DNA of 64,000 nucleotides from the NCBI RefSeq assembly GCF_004769665.1, contig NZ_RQGG01000009.1, forward strand, positions 1 through 64,000, given 5' to 3'. The notes below the pieces were generated by a model. It was not told where the DNA came from. It ran no database searches and saw only the letters and a program-made list of their open reading frames with translations. Positions 27,956 through 36,361 of the stretch are shown one piece after another (the first letter of the stretch is position 1; each line of letters starts with the position of its first letter). The DNA is from Leptospira kemamanensis. GTDB lineage: Bacteria; Spirochaetota; Leptospiria; Leptospirales; Leptospiraceae. Made by a program: the position numbers and the translations under genes.

Positions 27956-27996
27956 CCAATTCCCAATTGGACCTTGGTCTATTGCAAAAACCAAGG
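27956..27996. repeat. Two further inverted repeats next to the 27924 hairpin
   Basis: CCAATT (27956-27961) pairs with AATTGG (27965-27970) around CCC. CCTTGGT (27972-27978) pairs with ACCAAGG (27990-27996) around an 11-base loop. With the preceding repeat they give three stems in 73 bases downstream of potC. The last two are short and could be chance, but their clustering may help end or stabilise the importer transcript. Confidence 0.4.
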
Positions 27997-28015
27997 CAGA
28001 TAGAATCAAAATCCC

Positions 28016-28819
28016 TTATTTTTTTCTTCCATCATCTTCTTTCGTGAGGTAATAAGCGACCAGGATCGGAATGGTTGTCACCAAGATGACAAAAACTGCC
28101 ACAACATTTGTGACTGGTCTTTGCCTTGGTCGAATGAATTCAGTTAACATCCAGATGGGAACAGTGGATTGTTGGCCTGCTGTAAATGTTGTTACGATGA
28201 CTTCATCAAAAGACAAAGCAAAAGACAACATACCACCAGCTAACAAAGCTGTGGCGATATTAGGCAGAATTACAAATCGAAAGGTTTGCCATGGGTTTGC
28301 TCCCAAATCCATTGATGCTTCCACCATGGAATGAGAACTCCTTCGTAACCTTGCGAGTACATTATTGTAAACAGTGACGATACAAAAGGTAGCATGGGCA
28401 ATGACAATGGTCCATGTGCTAAACGGAATTCCAAAAAGAGACATGGCCGATCTGAGTGAGATCCCTGTTACAATTCCGGGAAGGGCAATAGGCAATATCA
28501 CAAGGAAAGAAATGATCTCTTTTCCAAAAAACTCACTGCGATATACCGCAAGACAAGCGAGTGTCCCTAAGAAAATCGCAATCATTGTAGAAATCAAAGC
28601 AACTTGAGAAGACAAGATGATGGCTTCCCAAATATCATTTCTTTCCCAGGCGACACCAAACCACTTCGTTGTGAACCCTGGCAGTGGGAATTGAAACGTT
28701 TTTTCATCAGTCGAAAATGCATACATGATGATGATGAGAATGGGAATATGAATGAATAAAAAACCGAGTAGTGTTGCGGTTTTTAAACCAATCGATCCTA
28801 AGTTCCATTTAGAGCGCAT
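28016..28819 (-). CDS. potC: Polyamine-type ABC transporter permease (PotC/YdcV-like)
   Basis: This is an inner-membrane permease of a spermidine/putrescine-class importer. The 267 residues form about six membrane segments. The EAA loop that contacts the ATPase is MVEASMDLGANPWQTFRFVILP near 160-180. It starts 11 bases inside the end of potB with its own AGGAG ribosome site. The gene order binding protein, ATPase, permease, permease matches E. coli ydcSTUV. Confidence 0.9.
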   Translation of the reverse strand: MRSKWNLGSIGLKTATLLGFLFIHIPILIIIMYAFSTDEKTFQFPLPGFTTKWFGVAWERNDIWEAIILSSQVALISTMIAIFLGTLACLAVYRSEFFGKEIISFLVILPIALPGIVTGISLRSAMSLFGIPFSTWTIVIAHATFCIVTVYNNVLARLRRSSHSMVEASMDLGANPWQTFRFVILPNIATALLAGGMLSFALSFDEVIVTTFTAGQQSTVPIWMLTEFIRPRQRPVTNVVAVFVILVTTIPILVAYYLTKEDDGRKK

Positions 28820-29726
28820 CGAATGCTCCTAATCGTTTTGCAATCGATAGATACACCATCATGATCACGATGGGAACCACAGAAAATGCTGCCGCTAGCG
28901 GAATGTTCCCTGCCGTTCCTTGGTGAGTATAAACAGCCATGCCGATGAAGTAACTGGAATTTCCAATGATCGTTGGAATGATATAATCTCCAAGAGTTAA
29001 GGAAAACGTAAAAATAGATCCAGCAACGACTCCAGGGAAGGCCAATGGCAAAATGACTTTGCGAAAGGTTTGAGCCGGCCCTCCTCCCAAATCAGAAGAT
29101 GCTTCCAGTAAAGATTTTGGAATTCGTTCCAAAGAAGCTTGGATGGGCAAAATCATATAAGGAAGCCAGATGTAAACAAACACCAAAAACATTCCAATAT
29201 AAGAAAAGGACAATGAACTACCACCGATCACGGGAAGGGCCAAAACAGCATCTAACACGTGCATGAGTCCTAAACGTTCCAGAAACCAAGTGAGGATTCC
29301 TTCCTTTGCCATAATGAGTTTCCAGGAATATACCTTAACTAGATAACTCGACCACAAAGGTAACATCACACCTAAATACAAAATGGGTTTGAGTTTTGGA
29401 CCTGCATTCATGGCCATAAAGTAAGCAATTGGGAATGCAATGATGGCACTGACGAAAGTGACTGTGAATGCCATTGTCGTTGTTCGGATGATGATATCCC
29501 AATTGGTACTTTGGCGTAATAAATCATAATAGGATTCTAAAGTGAATTCTTTTTTGATCACTCCGGAAAAGGAATCGATCGAAAAAAAACTTTGAATGAG
29601 AAGAGTAAACAAAGATCCAAGATACACAACTCCAAGCCAAATGAGAAGTGGTGCAAGTAACAGAAAGAGAGCTAAACTCTTTCTGTAAAACAAAAAGGTA
29701 AAAAACTTATCAAAGGTATTGGTCAT
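28809..29726 (-). CDS. potB: Polyamine-type ABC transporter permease (PotB/YdcU-like)
   Basis: This is the partner permease of the importer. After the ATG at 29726 there is a short cytoplasmic head and about six membrane segments. The EAA loop LLEASSDLGGGPAQTFRKVILP lies near 200-225. The open frame extends to 29795, but the added residues overlap potA and do not resemble the family. The chosen ATG has a GGGA ribosome site and sits 10 bases after the potA stop. The length of 305 residues is slightly above that of E. coli PotB. Confidence 0.9.
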   Translation of the reverse strand: MTNTFDKFFTFLFYRKSLALFLLLAPLLIWLGVVYLGSLFTLLIQSFFSIDSFSGVIKKEFTLESYYDLLRQSTNWDIIIRTTTMAFTVTFVSAIIAFPIAYFMAMNAGPKLKPILYLGVMLPLWSSYLVKVYSWKLIMAKEGILTWFLERLGLMHVLDAVLALPVIGGSSLSFSYIGMFLVFVYIWLPYMILPIQASLERIPKSLLEASSDLGGGPAQTFRKVILPLAFPGVVAGSIFTFSLTLGDYIIPTIIGNSSYFIGMAVYTHQGTAGNIPLAAAFSVVPIVIMMVYLSIAKRLGAFDAL

Positions 29727-29736
29727 TGTGATTCCC

Positions 29737-30762
29737 TTATAACAAGTGCATGTCGGAATCTTTCCAACCGACAAGAACCTCAGACCCAACCGCAATATGA
29801 TCCGCAGAAATTTTTAGATTTTGTGTGGATGCAATAATCCGAGATCCACTCGGGGTTTCAAAATGCATTTTAGATGTGGCACCTGAATACACTTGGCTTT
29901 TTAAAATGGCTTTGAAAGTGCGATATCCAGTGGAGTGACTGTCTTCTTTTGCATTGGCAAATACATGGACTCGTTCTGGTCGAACCATCAATTTTCCATC
30001 ATGGCCCGTGAGACGTTTTGTCTCTTCTACTGATAAAATATTAGATGTTCCCACAAAATTAGCAACAAATTCTGTTTTAGGACGGTTGTACAATTCTTCT
30101 GGTGTTGCAATTTGCTCCACCTTACCTTTATTAAAGACTGCAATGCGATCAGACATTGACAGAGCTTCTTCCTGGTCATGTGTCACAAAAATAAATGTAA
30201 TCCCTACTTCTTTTTGGATGGCTTTTAGTTCGAGTTGCATCTCTTCCCGTAACTTTAAATCAAGCGCACCCAGTGGTTCATCTAACAGAAGTACGCCGGG
30301 TCGATTGATGAGAGCTCTGGCAAGTGCAATCCTTTGCCTTTGCCCACCCGAAAGTTCGGATGGTTTTCTTTTCCCAACATCGGGAAGACGAACCATGGAA
30401 AGCATTTCCGAAACACGTTTTGCGATTTCAGAACTTGGAAGTTTTTTGATTTTTAATCCATAACCCACGTTTTCGGCAACCGACATATGTGGGAATAACG
30501 CATAGTCTTGGAAAACGGTATTTACATTTCTTTTGTAAGGAGGAATGCCTGTGACATCAACTCCTTCCAAAAGAACCCTTCCTGAACTTGTATCTTGAAA
30601 ACCTGCCACCATACGGAGACAGGTTGTTTTACCAGACCCAGAAGGGCCTAACATCGAAAAGAACTCACCTTTTTTGATCCCAAAGGAGACATCATCCACC
30701 GCTATAAATTGGTCGAATTTCCTGGTTACATTTTGAAACTCAACATCGTAAACTTGGCTCAT
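29737..30762 (-). CDS. potA: Polyamine-type ABC transporter ATP-binding protein (PotA/YdcT-like)
   Basis: This is the ATPase subunit powering uptake. It has Walker A GPSGSGKTTCLRM, signature LSGGQRQRIALARAL, Walker B VLLLDEPLGALD and the H-loop FVTHDQEEALSMSDR. Residues about 240-341 form the C-terminal TOBE-type regulatory domain seen in PotA/MalK relatives. A strong AAAGGAG ribosome site lies before the ATG. It is 35 bases downstream of the binding-protein gene. Substrate assignment rests on the binding protein and the divergent catabolic genes. Confidence 0.93.
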   Translation of the reverse strand: MSQVYDVEFQNVTRKFDQFIAVDDVSFGIKKGEFFSMLGPSGSGKTTCLRMVAGFQDTSSGRVLLEGVDVTGIPPYKRNVNTVFQDYALFPHMSVAENVGYGLKIKKLPSSEIAKRVSEMLSMVRLPDVGKRKPSELSGGQRQRIALARALINRPGVLLLDEPLGALDLKLREEMQLELKAIQKEVGITFIFVTHDQEEALSMSDRIAVFNKGKVEQIATPEELYNRPKTEFVANFVGTSNILSVEETKRLTGHDGKLMVRPERVHVFANAKEDSHSTGYRTFKAILKSQVYSGATSKMHFETPSGSRIIASTQNLKISADHIAVGSEVLVGWKDSDMHLL

Positions 30763-30797
30763 TCCATCTCCTTTAGAACTCTTATGATGTTAGGATT

Positions 30798-31967
30798 TTA
30801 TTTACTTCCAATAATGGAAATATAATCTTCAGCCCATTTTTTATAAGGCACACATTTTCTTCCACCGGAACAATCTTCTTTTGGAGTTCTCCAGAAAGAG
30901 ATTTTTTCAAAGTTATTGAAACCGTTTACGGCACAACCAGTGTCTCCAAGAAGTGCATTGCCTTTACATGCAGCAGGAACAGAAGGAACTGATCCAAACC
31001 AAGATGCTAAATCTCCTTGTACTTTTGGTGCAAGAGAGTGTTCCATCCATTTGTAAGCACAATTCACGTGTTTAGAATCTTTGTGTAACATTGTACTATC
31101 TGCCCAACCAGTTGCACCTTCCACAGGGACAATCGAAGCAACAGGTTGTTTTTCACTCACAAGTAAGTTTACTTGGAATGGCCATGTAGAAGAAGCAACT
31201 AAACCTTCTTTTTTGAAATCATCCACTTGGACCATTGCATCATGCCAGTATTTTGGAACGAGTTGTCTTTGTTTTTTTAATAACTCAATCACAGCAGTGT
31301 ATTGTTTTTCATCCAATTCGTATGGGTCTTGGATTCCTAACTCAGGTTTTGCGACTTTTAAATAAAGAGCAGCATCGGCAATGTAAATTGGTCCGTCGAA
31401 TGCTTGTACTCTTCCTTTGTTTGATTTTCCATCAGGAAGGACTTGTTCTTCAAACACAACATTCCAACTCGTTGGAGCTTTTTTGAAAACTTTTGTATTG
31501 TACATAAGTACGTTTGGTCCCCATTGGTAAGGTACTCCGTAATGTTTGCCATCTACAGTATGCCATGGAGCATTTTGCAAACGAGAGTCTACGTTTTTCC
31601 AACTTGGGATGAGGTCAGTATTGATCTCTTGGACTTTTCCACCAGCAACCAAACGAAGGGAGGCATCTCCAGATGCAGTGACGAGGTCAAAGCCACCTTC
31701 ATTCATAAGTGCTACCATCTCATCAGATGTAGCAGCAGTTTTTACATTTACTTTACAGCCTGTATTTTTTTCAAATTCAGTGACCCAGTCATAACCTTTG
31801 TCTGTTTCACCACGTTCAATGTAACCTGGCCAAGCAACGATGGATACTTCCCCCTCGCCTTGTCCAATTTCTGAAACCTTTGTTTCTTTTTTACCGCAGG
31901 CTACCGCAAAAGCGATCGAAAGTACTGCCGTAAAAAAAACCACTCGTTTGTATGAATCGAATTTCAT
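30798..31967 (-). CDS. potD: Polyamine-type ABC transporter substrate-binding lipoprotein (PotD/YdcS-like)
   Basis: This is an extracytoplasmic binding protein that feeds the importer. The signal ends in AVACGKK, so the Cys at about 24 is lipidated. The mature part begins EVSIVAWPGYIERGETD, which resembles YdcS and PotD. Conserved stretches such as FDLVTASGDASLRLVAGG and GVPYQWGPNVLMYNT support the spermidine/putrescine class over sugar or sulfate binders. At 389 residues it is slightly longer than PotD. It is divergent from gabD with 138 bases between. Putrescine or a related amine is the likely ligand, by context. Confidence 0.9.
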   Translation of the reverse strand: MKFDSYKRVVFFTAVLSIAFAVACGKKETKVSEIGQGEGEVSIVAWPGYIERGETDKGYDWVTEFEKNTGCKVNVKTAATSDEMVALMNEGGFDLVTASGDASLRLVAGGKVQEINTDLIPSWKNVDSRLQNAPWHTVDGKHYGVPYQWGPNVLMYNTKVFKKAPTSWNVVFEEQVLPDGKSNKGRVQAFDGPIYIADAALYLKVAKPELGIQDPYELDEKQYTAVIELLKKQRQLVPKYWHDAMVQVDDFKKEGLVASSTWPFQVNLLVSEKQPVASIVPVEGATGWADSTMLHKDSKHVNCAYKWMEHSLAPKVQGDLASWFGSVPSVPAACKGNALLGDTGCAVNGFNNFEKISFWRTPKEDCSGGRKCVPYKKWAEDYISIIGSK

Positions 31968-32004
31968 AAACCTATGTGCTCCTGGTTTTACTTATGTCAG
32001 GGAT

Positions 32005-32032
32005 TAGATATCAAAAATTTAAAATTAAGCAA
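32005..32032 (-). promoter_or_regulatory. Putative promoter of the polyamine importer operon
   Basis: On the minus strand TTGCTT (32027-32032) and TATCTA (32005-32010) are separated by 16 bases. Transcription would begin near 31998 and leave a leader of about 30 bases before the ATG at 31967, which has an AGGAG site. The -35 region lies about 75 bases from the divergent gabD start, so a shared regulator binding here is possible. Confidence 0.45.
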
Positions 32033-32105
32033 CCAATTCTGAAGTTTTCAAAAAAAAGGTAGGAATTTTTATCAGGCAAGGTTTCTGTGAAAGCACAGGT
32101 TTGGT

Positions 32106-33563
32106 ATGAAATACATCAAAGACAAAGACCTTTTTCGCCAGGAAAATTTCATCGGTGGGGTTTGGTGCCCTGCAGAAAACAAAAAAGAAATTTTTGTACA
32201 AAACCCTGCCACAGGGGAAACGATTGGGAACATTCCCCATTCAACGGAAAAAGATACATTGATCGCAATACGTTCTGCAAAAGCAGCTTTTGCCGATTGG
32301 AAGGCAAGGCCCGCCAAAGAACGTGCTGGAATCTTACGCAAATGGTTCCAACTCATGATGGACCACCAAGAAGATTTGGCACTCATCATGACACAAGAAC
32401 AAGGAAAGCCACTAACAGAAGCTAGGGGAGAGATTGCCTACGCTGCTTCTTATATCGAATGGTTTGGTGAAGAAGCAAAACGTTCGTATGGTGACGTAAT
32501 CCCATCCCACAGAAAAGATACAAGGATCCTTGTAATCAAAGAACCCATTGGAGTTGTGGGAACCATCACTCCTTGGAATTTTCCTGCAGCCATGCTTGCC
32601 AGAAAAGTAGCTCCAGCCCTTGCCGCAGGTTGCACCGTTGTATCCAAACCCGCAGAACTCACACCTTACTCTGCACTCGCAATGGCAGTTCTTGCCGAAC
32701 GCGCAGGACTTCCAAAAGGCGTATGGAATGTGTTAGTTGGTGATCCCATTTCGATTGGAAAAGCTATTTTAGAAAGCAAAGACGTTCGTAAACTCAGTTT
32801 TACTGGTTCCACAAAAACAGGGATGTATTTGATGGAAAAATCAGCCGCCACATTAAAAAAACTCTCCCTTGAGTTAGGTGGCAATGCTCCTTTTATCGTA
32901 TTTGAAGATGCAGACTTGGATGACGCGGTGAAAGGTGCGATGTTATCCAAATACAGAAACACAGGGCAAACTTGTGTTTGTGTGAATAGGTTCCTTGTAC
33001 ATGCAACTGTTGCGGAAGCCTTCTCGAAAAAGCTCGCTGAAAAAACCAAGGAACTCGTTGTTGCCAACGGAATGGAGCCGAGTGCCAGCCAAGGACCTCT
33101 CATCAACGAAGCAGCGGTGGAAAAAGTAAAAACCCATATCCAAGATGCTGTTTCAAAAGGGGCAAAGATTTTAATTGGTGGGAACACACATGCATTAGGT
33201 GGAAACTTTTTTGAACCCACAGTACTTTATCCTGTCAATTCATCCATGATGGTGACAAAAGAAGAAACGTTTGGACCAGTCTCTTGCATCCAAACTTTCC
33301 AAACAGAAGAAGAAGCGATCAAACTTGCAAACGATACCGACTTCGGTCTTGCTTCCTATTTTTACACTAAGGATATGGCTCGGATTTTTCGAGTCGCCGA
33401 ACAGTTGGAATATGGAATGGTAGGCATTAACGAAGGGATTATTTCTTCCGAACAAGTCCCTTTTGGGGGAGTCAAATTTTCAGGAATGGGAAGAGAAGGC
33501 TCCAAATACGGTCTCGATGATTATACAGTAACCAAATATCTCTGCCTCGGAGGAATCAAATGA
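32106..33563 (+). CDS. gabD: Succinate-semialdehyde dehydrogenase, NAD(P)-dependent
   Basis: This enzyme oxidises succinate semialdehyde to succinate, the last step of GABA breakdown. It has TPWNFPAAMLARKVAPALAA, FTGSTKTGMYLM, the catalytic Glu in LELGGNAPFIVFEDADLDD, and the catalytic Cys in NTGQTCVCVNR with a second Cys two residues on, as in GabD. The 485 residues match E. coli GabD. It overlaps the aminotransferase gene by ATGA. It is the first gene of a three-gene operon divergent from the importer. A broader semialdehyde specificity cannot be excluded. Confidence 0.93.
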   Translation: MKYIKDKDLFRQENFIGGVWCPAENKKEIFVQNPATGETIGNIPHSTEKDTLIAIRSAKAAFADWKARPAKERAGILRKWFQLMMDHQEDLALIMTQEQGKPLTEARGEIAYAASYIEWFGEEAKRSYGDVIPSHRKDTRILVIKEPIGVVGTITPWNFPAAMLARKVAPALAAGCTVVSKPAELTPYSALAMAVLAERAGLPKGVWNVLVGDPISIGKAILESKDVRKLSFTGSTKTGMYLMEKSAATLKKLSLELGGNAPFIVFEDADLDDAVKGAMLSKYRNTGQTCVCVNRFLVHATVAEAFSKKLAEKTKELVVANGMEPSASQGPLINEAAVEKVKTHIQDAVSKGAKILIGGNTHALGGNFFEPTVLYPVNSSMMVTKEETFGPVSCIQTFQTEEEAIKLANDTDFGLASYFYTKDMARIFRVAEQLEYGMVGINEGIISSEQVPFGGVKFSGMGREGSKYGLDDYTVTKYLCLGGIK

Positions 33564-34849
33564 CGGGCAATCAAAAACAAACCAACAAAACTCTTTGGGA
33601 AAGAAGGTTAAAAAACGTTCCACGAGGGGTAACAACCGCCTACCCTGTGTTTGCTGAAAAAGCAAAAAATGCGGAAATTTGGGATATTGAAGGCAAACGA
33701 TTCATCGATTTTGGTGGTGGAATTGGGGTACAAAACACAGGACATTGCCATCCCAAAGTGGTGGCTGCCATCCACAAACAAGTGGACCAAGTGCTGCACA
33801 CCGCCTTTCAAATTATGCCCTACGAACCCTATATCGATCTTTGTGAAAAACTAAATGCAAAAGCACCGATTGAAGGAGAAGCCAAAACGATTTTGTTTTC
33901 TTCTGGTGCGGAAGCCTTGGAAAATGCGGTTAAAATTGCAAGAGCCGCAACTGGAAGACCGGGGATCATCAGTTTTCTCGGTGGATTCCATGGAAGAACC
34001 ATGATGGCACTTGCCTTAACCGGAAAAGTGATTCCATACAAAAAAGGATTTGGACCCTTCTCCAGTGATGTCTATCACATTCCATTCCCTATGGAATACC
34101 ATGGTGTGACAGAAGAGGATTCGATCAAGGCTCTGAACAATTTATTCAAAGCAGACATTGACCCAAGTCGAGTGGCAGCAATCGCCATCGAACCAGTGCA
34201 AGGTGAAGGTGGATTTTATATTGCTTCTCCTAGTTTTTTAAAGAAACTAAGAGCCATTTGTGATGAACATGGAATTTTACTCATCGCCGATGAAGTGCAG
34301 TCCGGATTTGCAAGAACAGGAAAACTTTTTGCGATCGAACATTCGGGTGTCAAACCAGACCTCATCACCACAGCCAAATCTCTTGCCGCAGGGATGCCAC
34401 TTTCAGCAGTGATTGGAAAAACATCCATTATGGATTCTGTGGAACCAGGTGGACTTGGCGGAACTTACGCAGGAAACCCAGTCGCTTGTGCAGCAGGGAT
34501 TGCCGTGATGGATCTCATCGAAGAGGAAGGGATCCTTCAAAAATCAGTAAACTTGGGAAAACTTCTCATCCAAGAATTAAACGAGATCAAAAAAACAAAT
34601 GCCAACATCGGCGAAATACGCGGATTAGGTGGGATGGTTGCCTTTGAACTCGTTGAAAATGGGGATCCTCACAAACCGTCTGCTGATATGGCAAAAAAAT
34701 TAACAGCAAAAGCGTTAGAACATGGCCTTGTTCTTCTTTCTTGTGGTGTGTATGGAAACGTAATTCGAATTTTAGTTCCGATCACAGCAGAAGAATCGAT
34801 CGTGAAAGAAGGTCTAAACATCATAGCAAAATCATTAAAGGAAATCTAA
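33560..34849 (+). CDS. gabT: 4-aminobutyrate aminotransferase (class III PLP enzyme)
   Basis: GabT moves the amino group of GABA to 2-oxoglutarate, giving succinate semialdehyde and glutamate. Key stretches are LFSSGAEALENAVKIAR, SFLGGFHGRTMMALALTG, ADEVQSGFARTGK with the PLP-binding Asp, and TTAKSLAAGMPLSAV with the Schiff-base Lys. The YAGNPVACAAGIAV block is also typical. The 429 residues are the normal GabT/PuuE length, shorter than PatA. It might also accept putrescine or aminovalerate; no separate putrescine aminotransferase is in the window. Confidence 0.93.
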   Translation: MTGNQKQTNKTLWERRLKNVPRGVTTAYPVFAEKAKNAEIWDIEGKRFIDFGGGIGVQNTGHCHPKVVAAIHKQVDQVLHTAFQIMPYEPYIDLCEKLNAKAPIEGEAKTILFSSGAEALENAVKIARAATGRPGIISFLGGFHGRTMMALALTGKVIPYKKGFGPFSSDVYHIPFPMEYHGVTEEDSIKALNNLFKADIDPSRVAAIAIEPVQGEGGFYIASPSFLKKLRAICDEHGILLIADEVQSGFARTGKLFAIEHSGVKPDLITTAKSLAAGMPLSAVIGKTSIMDSVEPGGLGGTYAGNPVACAAGIAVMDLIEEEGILQKSVNLGKLLIQELNEIKKTNANIGEIRGLGGMVAFELVENGDPHKPSADMAKKLTAKALEHGLVLLSCGVYGNVIRILVPITAEESIVKEGLNIIAKSLKEI

Positions 34850-34856
34850 CCCAAGT

Positions 34857-36302
34857 ATGAAACAGTATAAACTTTGGATTGATGGGAAATGGGCAAATTC
34901 TACTGGCGGGAAACCAATGGACATCGAAGACCCAGCCACTGGGAAAAAAATTGCATCTGTAGTGGATGCCAGTGCAGCTGATGTGGACAAAGCTGTTAAG
35001 GCCGCACACAAAGCCTTTTATGATGGTAGATGGTCTGGTCTCACACCAAGTGAACGTTCCAAAGCGATTTGGAAATTGGCAGACCTTTTGGAAGAAAAAA
35101 CAAAAGAGTTTGCGAAATGGGAATCCCTCAATGCTGGGAAACCATACAAAAACTTAAGTTTGGCGGGAGACATTCCTTTTGCCATTGATAACATTCGTTT
35201 TTTTGCAACAGCAGCTCGTGATGTTCATGGAAGCCGCGCAAACGAATACCAACCAGGTTACACTTCCATCTTACGAAGAGAACCCGTTGGAGTCGTAGGC
35301 CAAATTGCTCCTTGGAATTACCCTCTTCTTATGGCCGTTTGGAAATTTGGACCAGCTCTTGCTGCAGGATGTACGCTGATTTTAAAACCAGCACCAGGAA
35401 CTCCAATCACCACACTCATGTTAGCTGAGCTAACAAAAAAAGCAGGAATCCCTGATGGTGTCTTCAATATTGTCACTGGTGGGAATGCCACAGGCCAAGC
35501 CATTGTAGACCACCCACTCGTTCGGATGGTATCTCTCACAGGTTCCACCGGCACTGGAAAAAACATCATGAAGTCAGCTTCGGATTCTTTAAAACGAGTC
35601 CACTTGGAACTCGGGGGAAAAGCACCCCTGGTCGTGTTTGATGATGTGGATGTGAATCTTTTTGCACAGAAAGCGGCCTTCGGTGCCACATGTAATTCTG
35701 GCCAAGACTGTACGGCAGCAACAAGGATTCTTGTTCCGAAAGGTCTCCAAAAAAAGATCACTGATGCCGTCGTAGACGCCATGAAAGCCGTGAAAGTGGG
35801 TGATCCCTTTAGCGATAAAACAGAAATGGGGCCCCTCATCTCTCAGATCCATAGAGAACGTGTGATGGGATTTACGGACAGAGCCAAAAAACAAGGTGCG
35901 AAAATTCTAACAGGTGGTGGAATTCCGAAAGGTTTGGACAAAGGTTACTTTTTTGAACCAACGGTTGTGACCGATGTCAAACAAAACTTTGACATTGTGC
36001 AAAATGAAATTTTTGGACCAGTCCTTACCATCCAATCCTATGACAAAGAAGAAGAAGCAGTGAAACTTGCCAATGATGTCAATTATGGACTTGCCTCTTC
36101 GATTTGGACTAAGGATGTAGCACGTGCTATGCGAGTTGCAAAACAATTGGAATTTGGAACGGTTTGGGTGAACGACCACTTACCTCTTGCTTCCGAAACA
36201 CCGCATGGTGGATTCAAACAATCAGGATTTGGAAAGGATCTTTCCATTGAATCGGTTGGGGATTACCTCATTACAAAACATGTGATGGTGGGAGGAGTTT
36301 AA
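34857..36302 (+). CDS. patD: Gamma-aminobutyraldehyde dehydrogenase (PatD/YdcW-like)
   Basis: This enzyme oxidises 4-aminobutanal, made from putrescine, to GABA. It has PWNYPLLMAVWKFGPALAAG, LTGSTGTGKNIM, catalytic Glu in LELGGKAPLVVFDDVDV and catalytic Cys in NSGQDCTAATR. The GQDCTAA context is characteristic of PatD/YdcW and betaine-aldehyde-like enzymes. The 481 residues fit. It follows gabT by seven bases. In E. coli ydcW lies with the ydcSTUV importer, which here is the divergent operon. Betaine aldehyde dehydrogenase is the main alternative. Confidence 0.88.
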   Translation: MKQYKLWIDGKWANSTGGKPMDIEDPATGKKIASVVDASAADVDKAVKAAHKAFYDGRWSGLTPSERSKAIWKLADLLEEKTKEFAKWESLNAGKPYKNLSLAGDIPFAIDNIRFFATAARDVHGSRANEYQPGYTSILRREPVGVVGQIAPWNYPLLMAVWKFGPALAAGCTLILKPAPGTPITTLMLAELTKKAGIPDGVFNIVTGGNATGQAIVDHPLVRMVSLTGSTGTGKNIMKSASDSLKRVHLELGGKAPLVVFDDVDVNLFAQKAAFGATCNSGQDCTAATRILVPKGLQKKITDAVVDAMKAVKVGDPFSDKTEMGPLISQIHRERVMGFTDRAKKQGAKILTGGGIPKGLDKGYFFEPTVVTDVKQNFDIVQNEIFGPVLTIQSYDKEEEAVKLANDVNYGLASSIWTKDVARAMRVAKQLEFGTVWVNDHLPLASETPHGGFKQSGFGKDLSIESVGDYLITKHVMVGGV

Positions 36303-36322
36303 AAACTCATTTACAAAAGACA

Positions 36323-36361
36323 ATTCTTTGGATGTCTAATAGACCATGGCATCCAAAGAAT
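36323..36361. repeat. Perfect 12-base inverted repeat enclosing the DUF389 start codon
   Basis: ATTCTTTGGATG (36323-36334) and CATCCAAAGAAT (36350-36361) are perfect reverse complements around a 15-base loop. The loop contains the ATG at 36346. No strong T-run follows, so it is a poor terminator for patD. It could hide the start of the next gene when the RNA is folded. Confidence 0.65.

Noticed and set aside
31443..31874. Open frame of 143 codons antisense to potD
   Set aside because: It lies wholly within a well-supported binding-protein gene and has no recognisable domain or ribosome site.
32666..33220. Open frame of 184 codons antisense to gabD
   Set aside because: It is a mirror of the gabD coding pattern; the encoded sequence has no family features.
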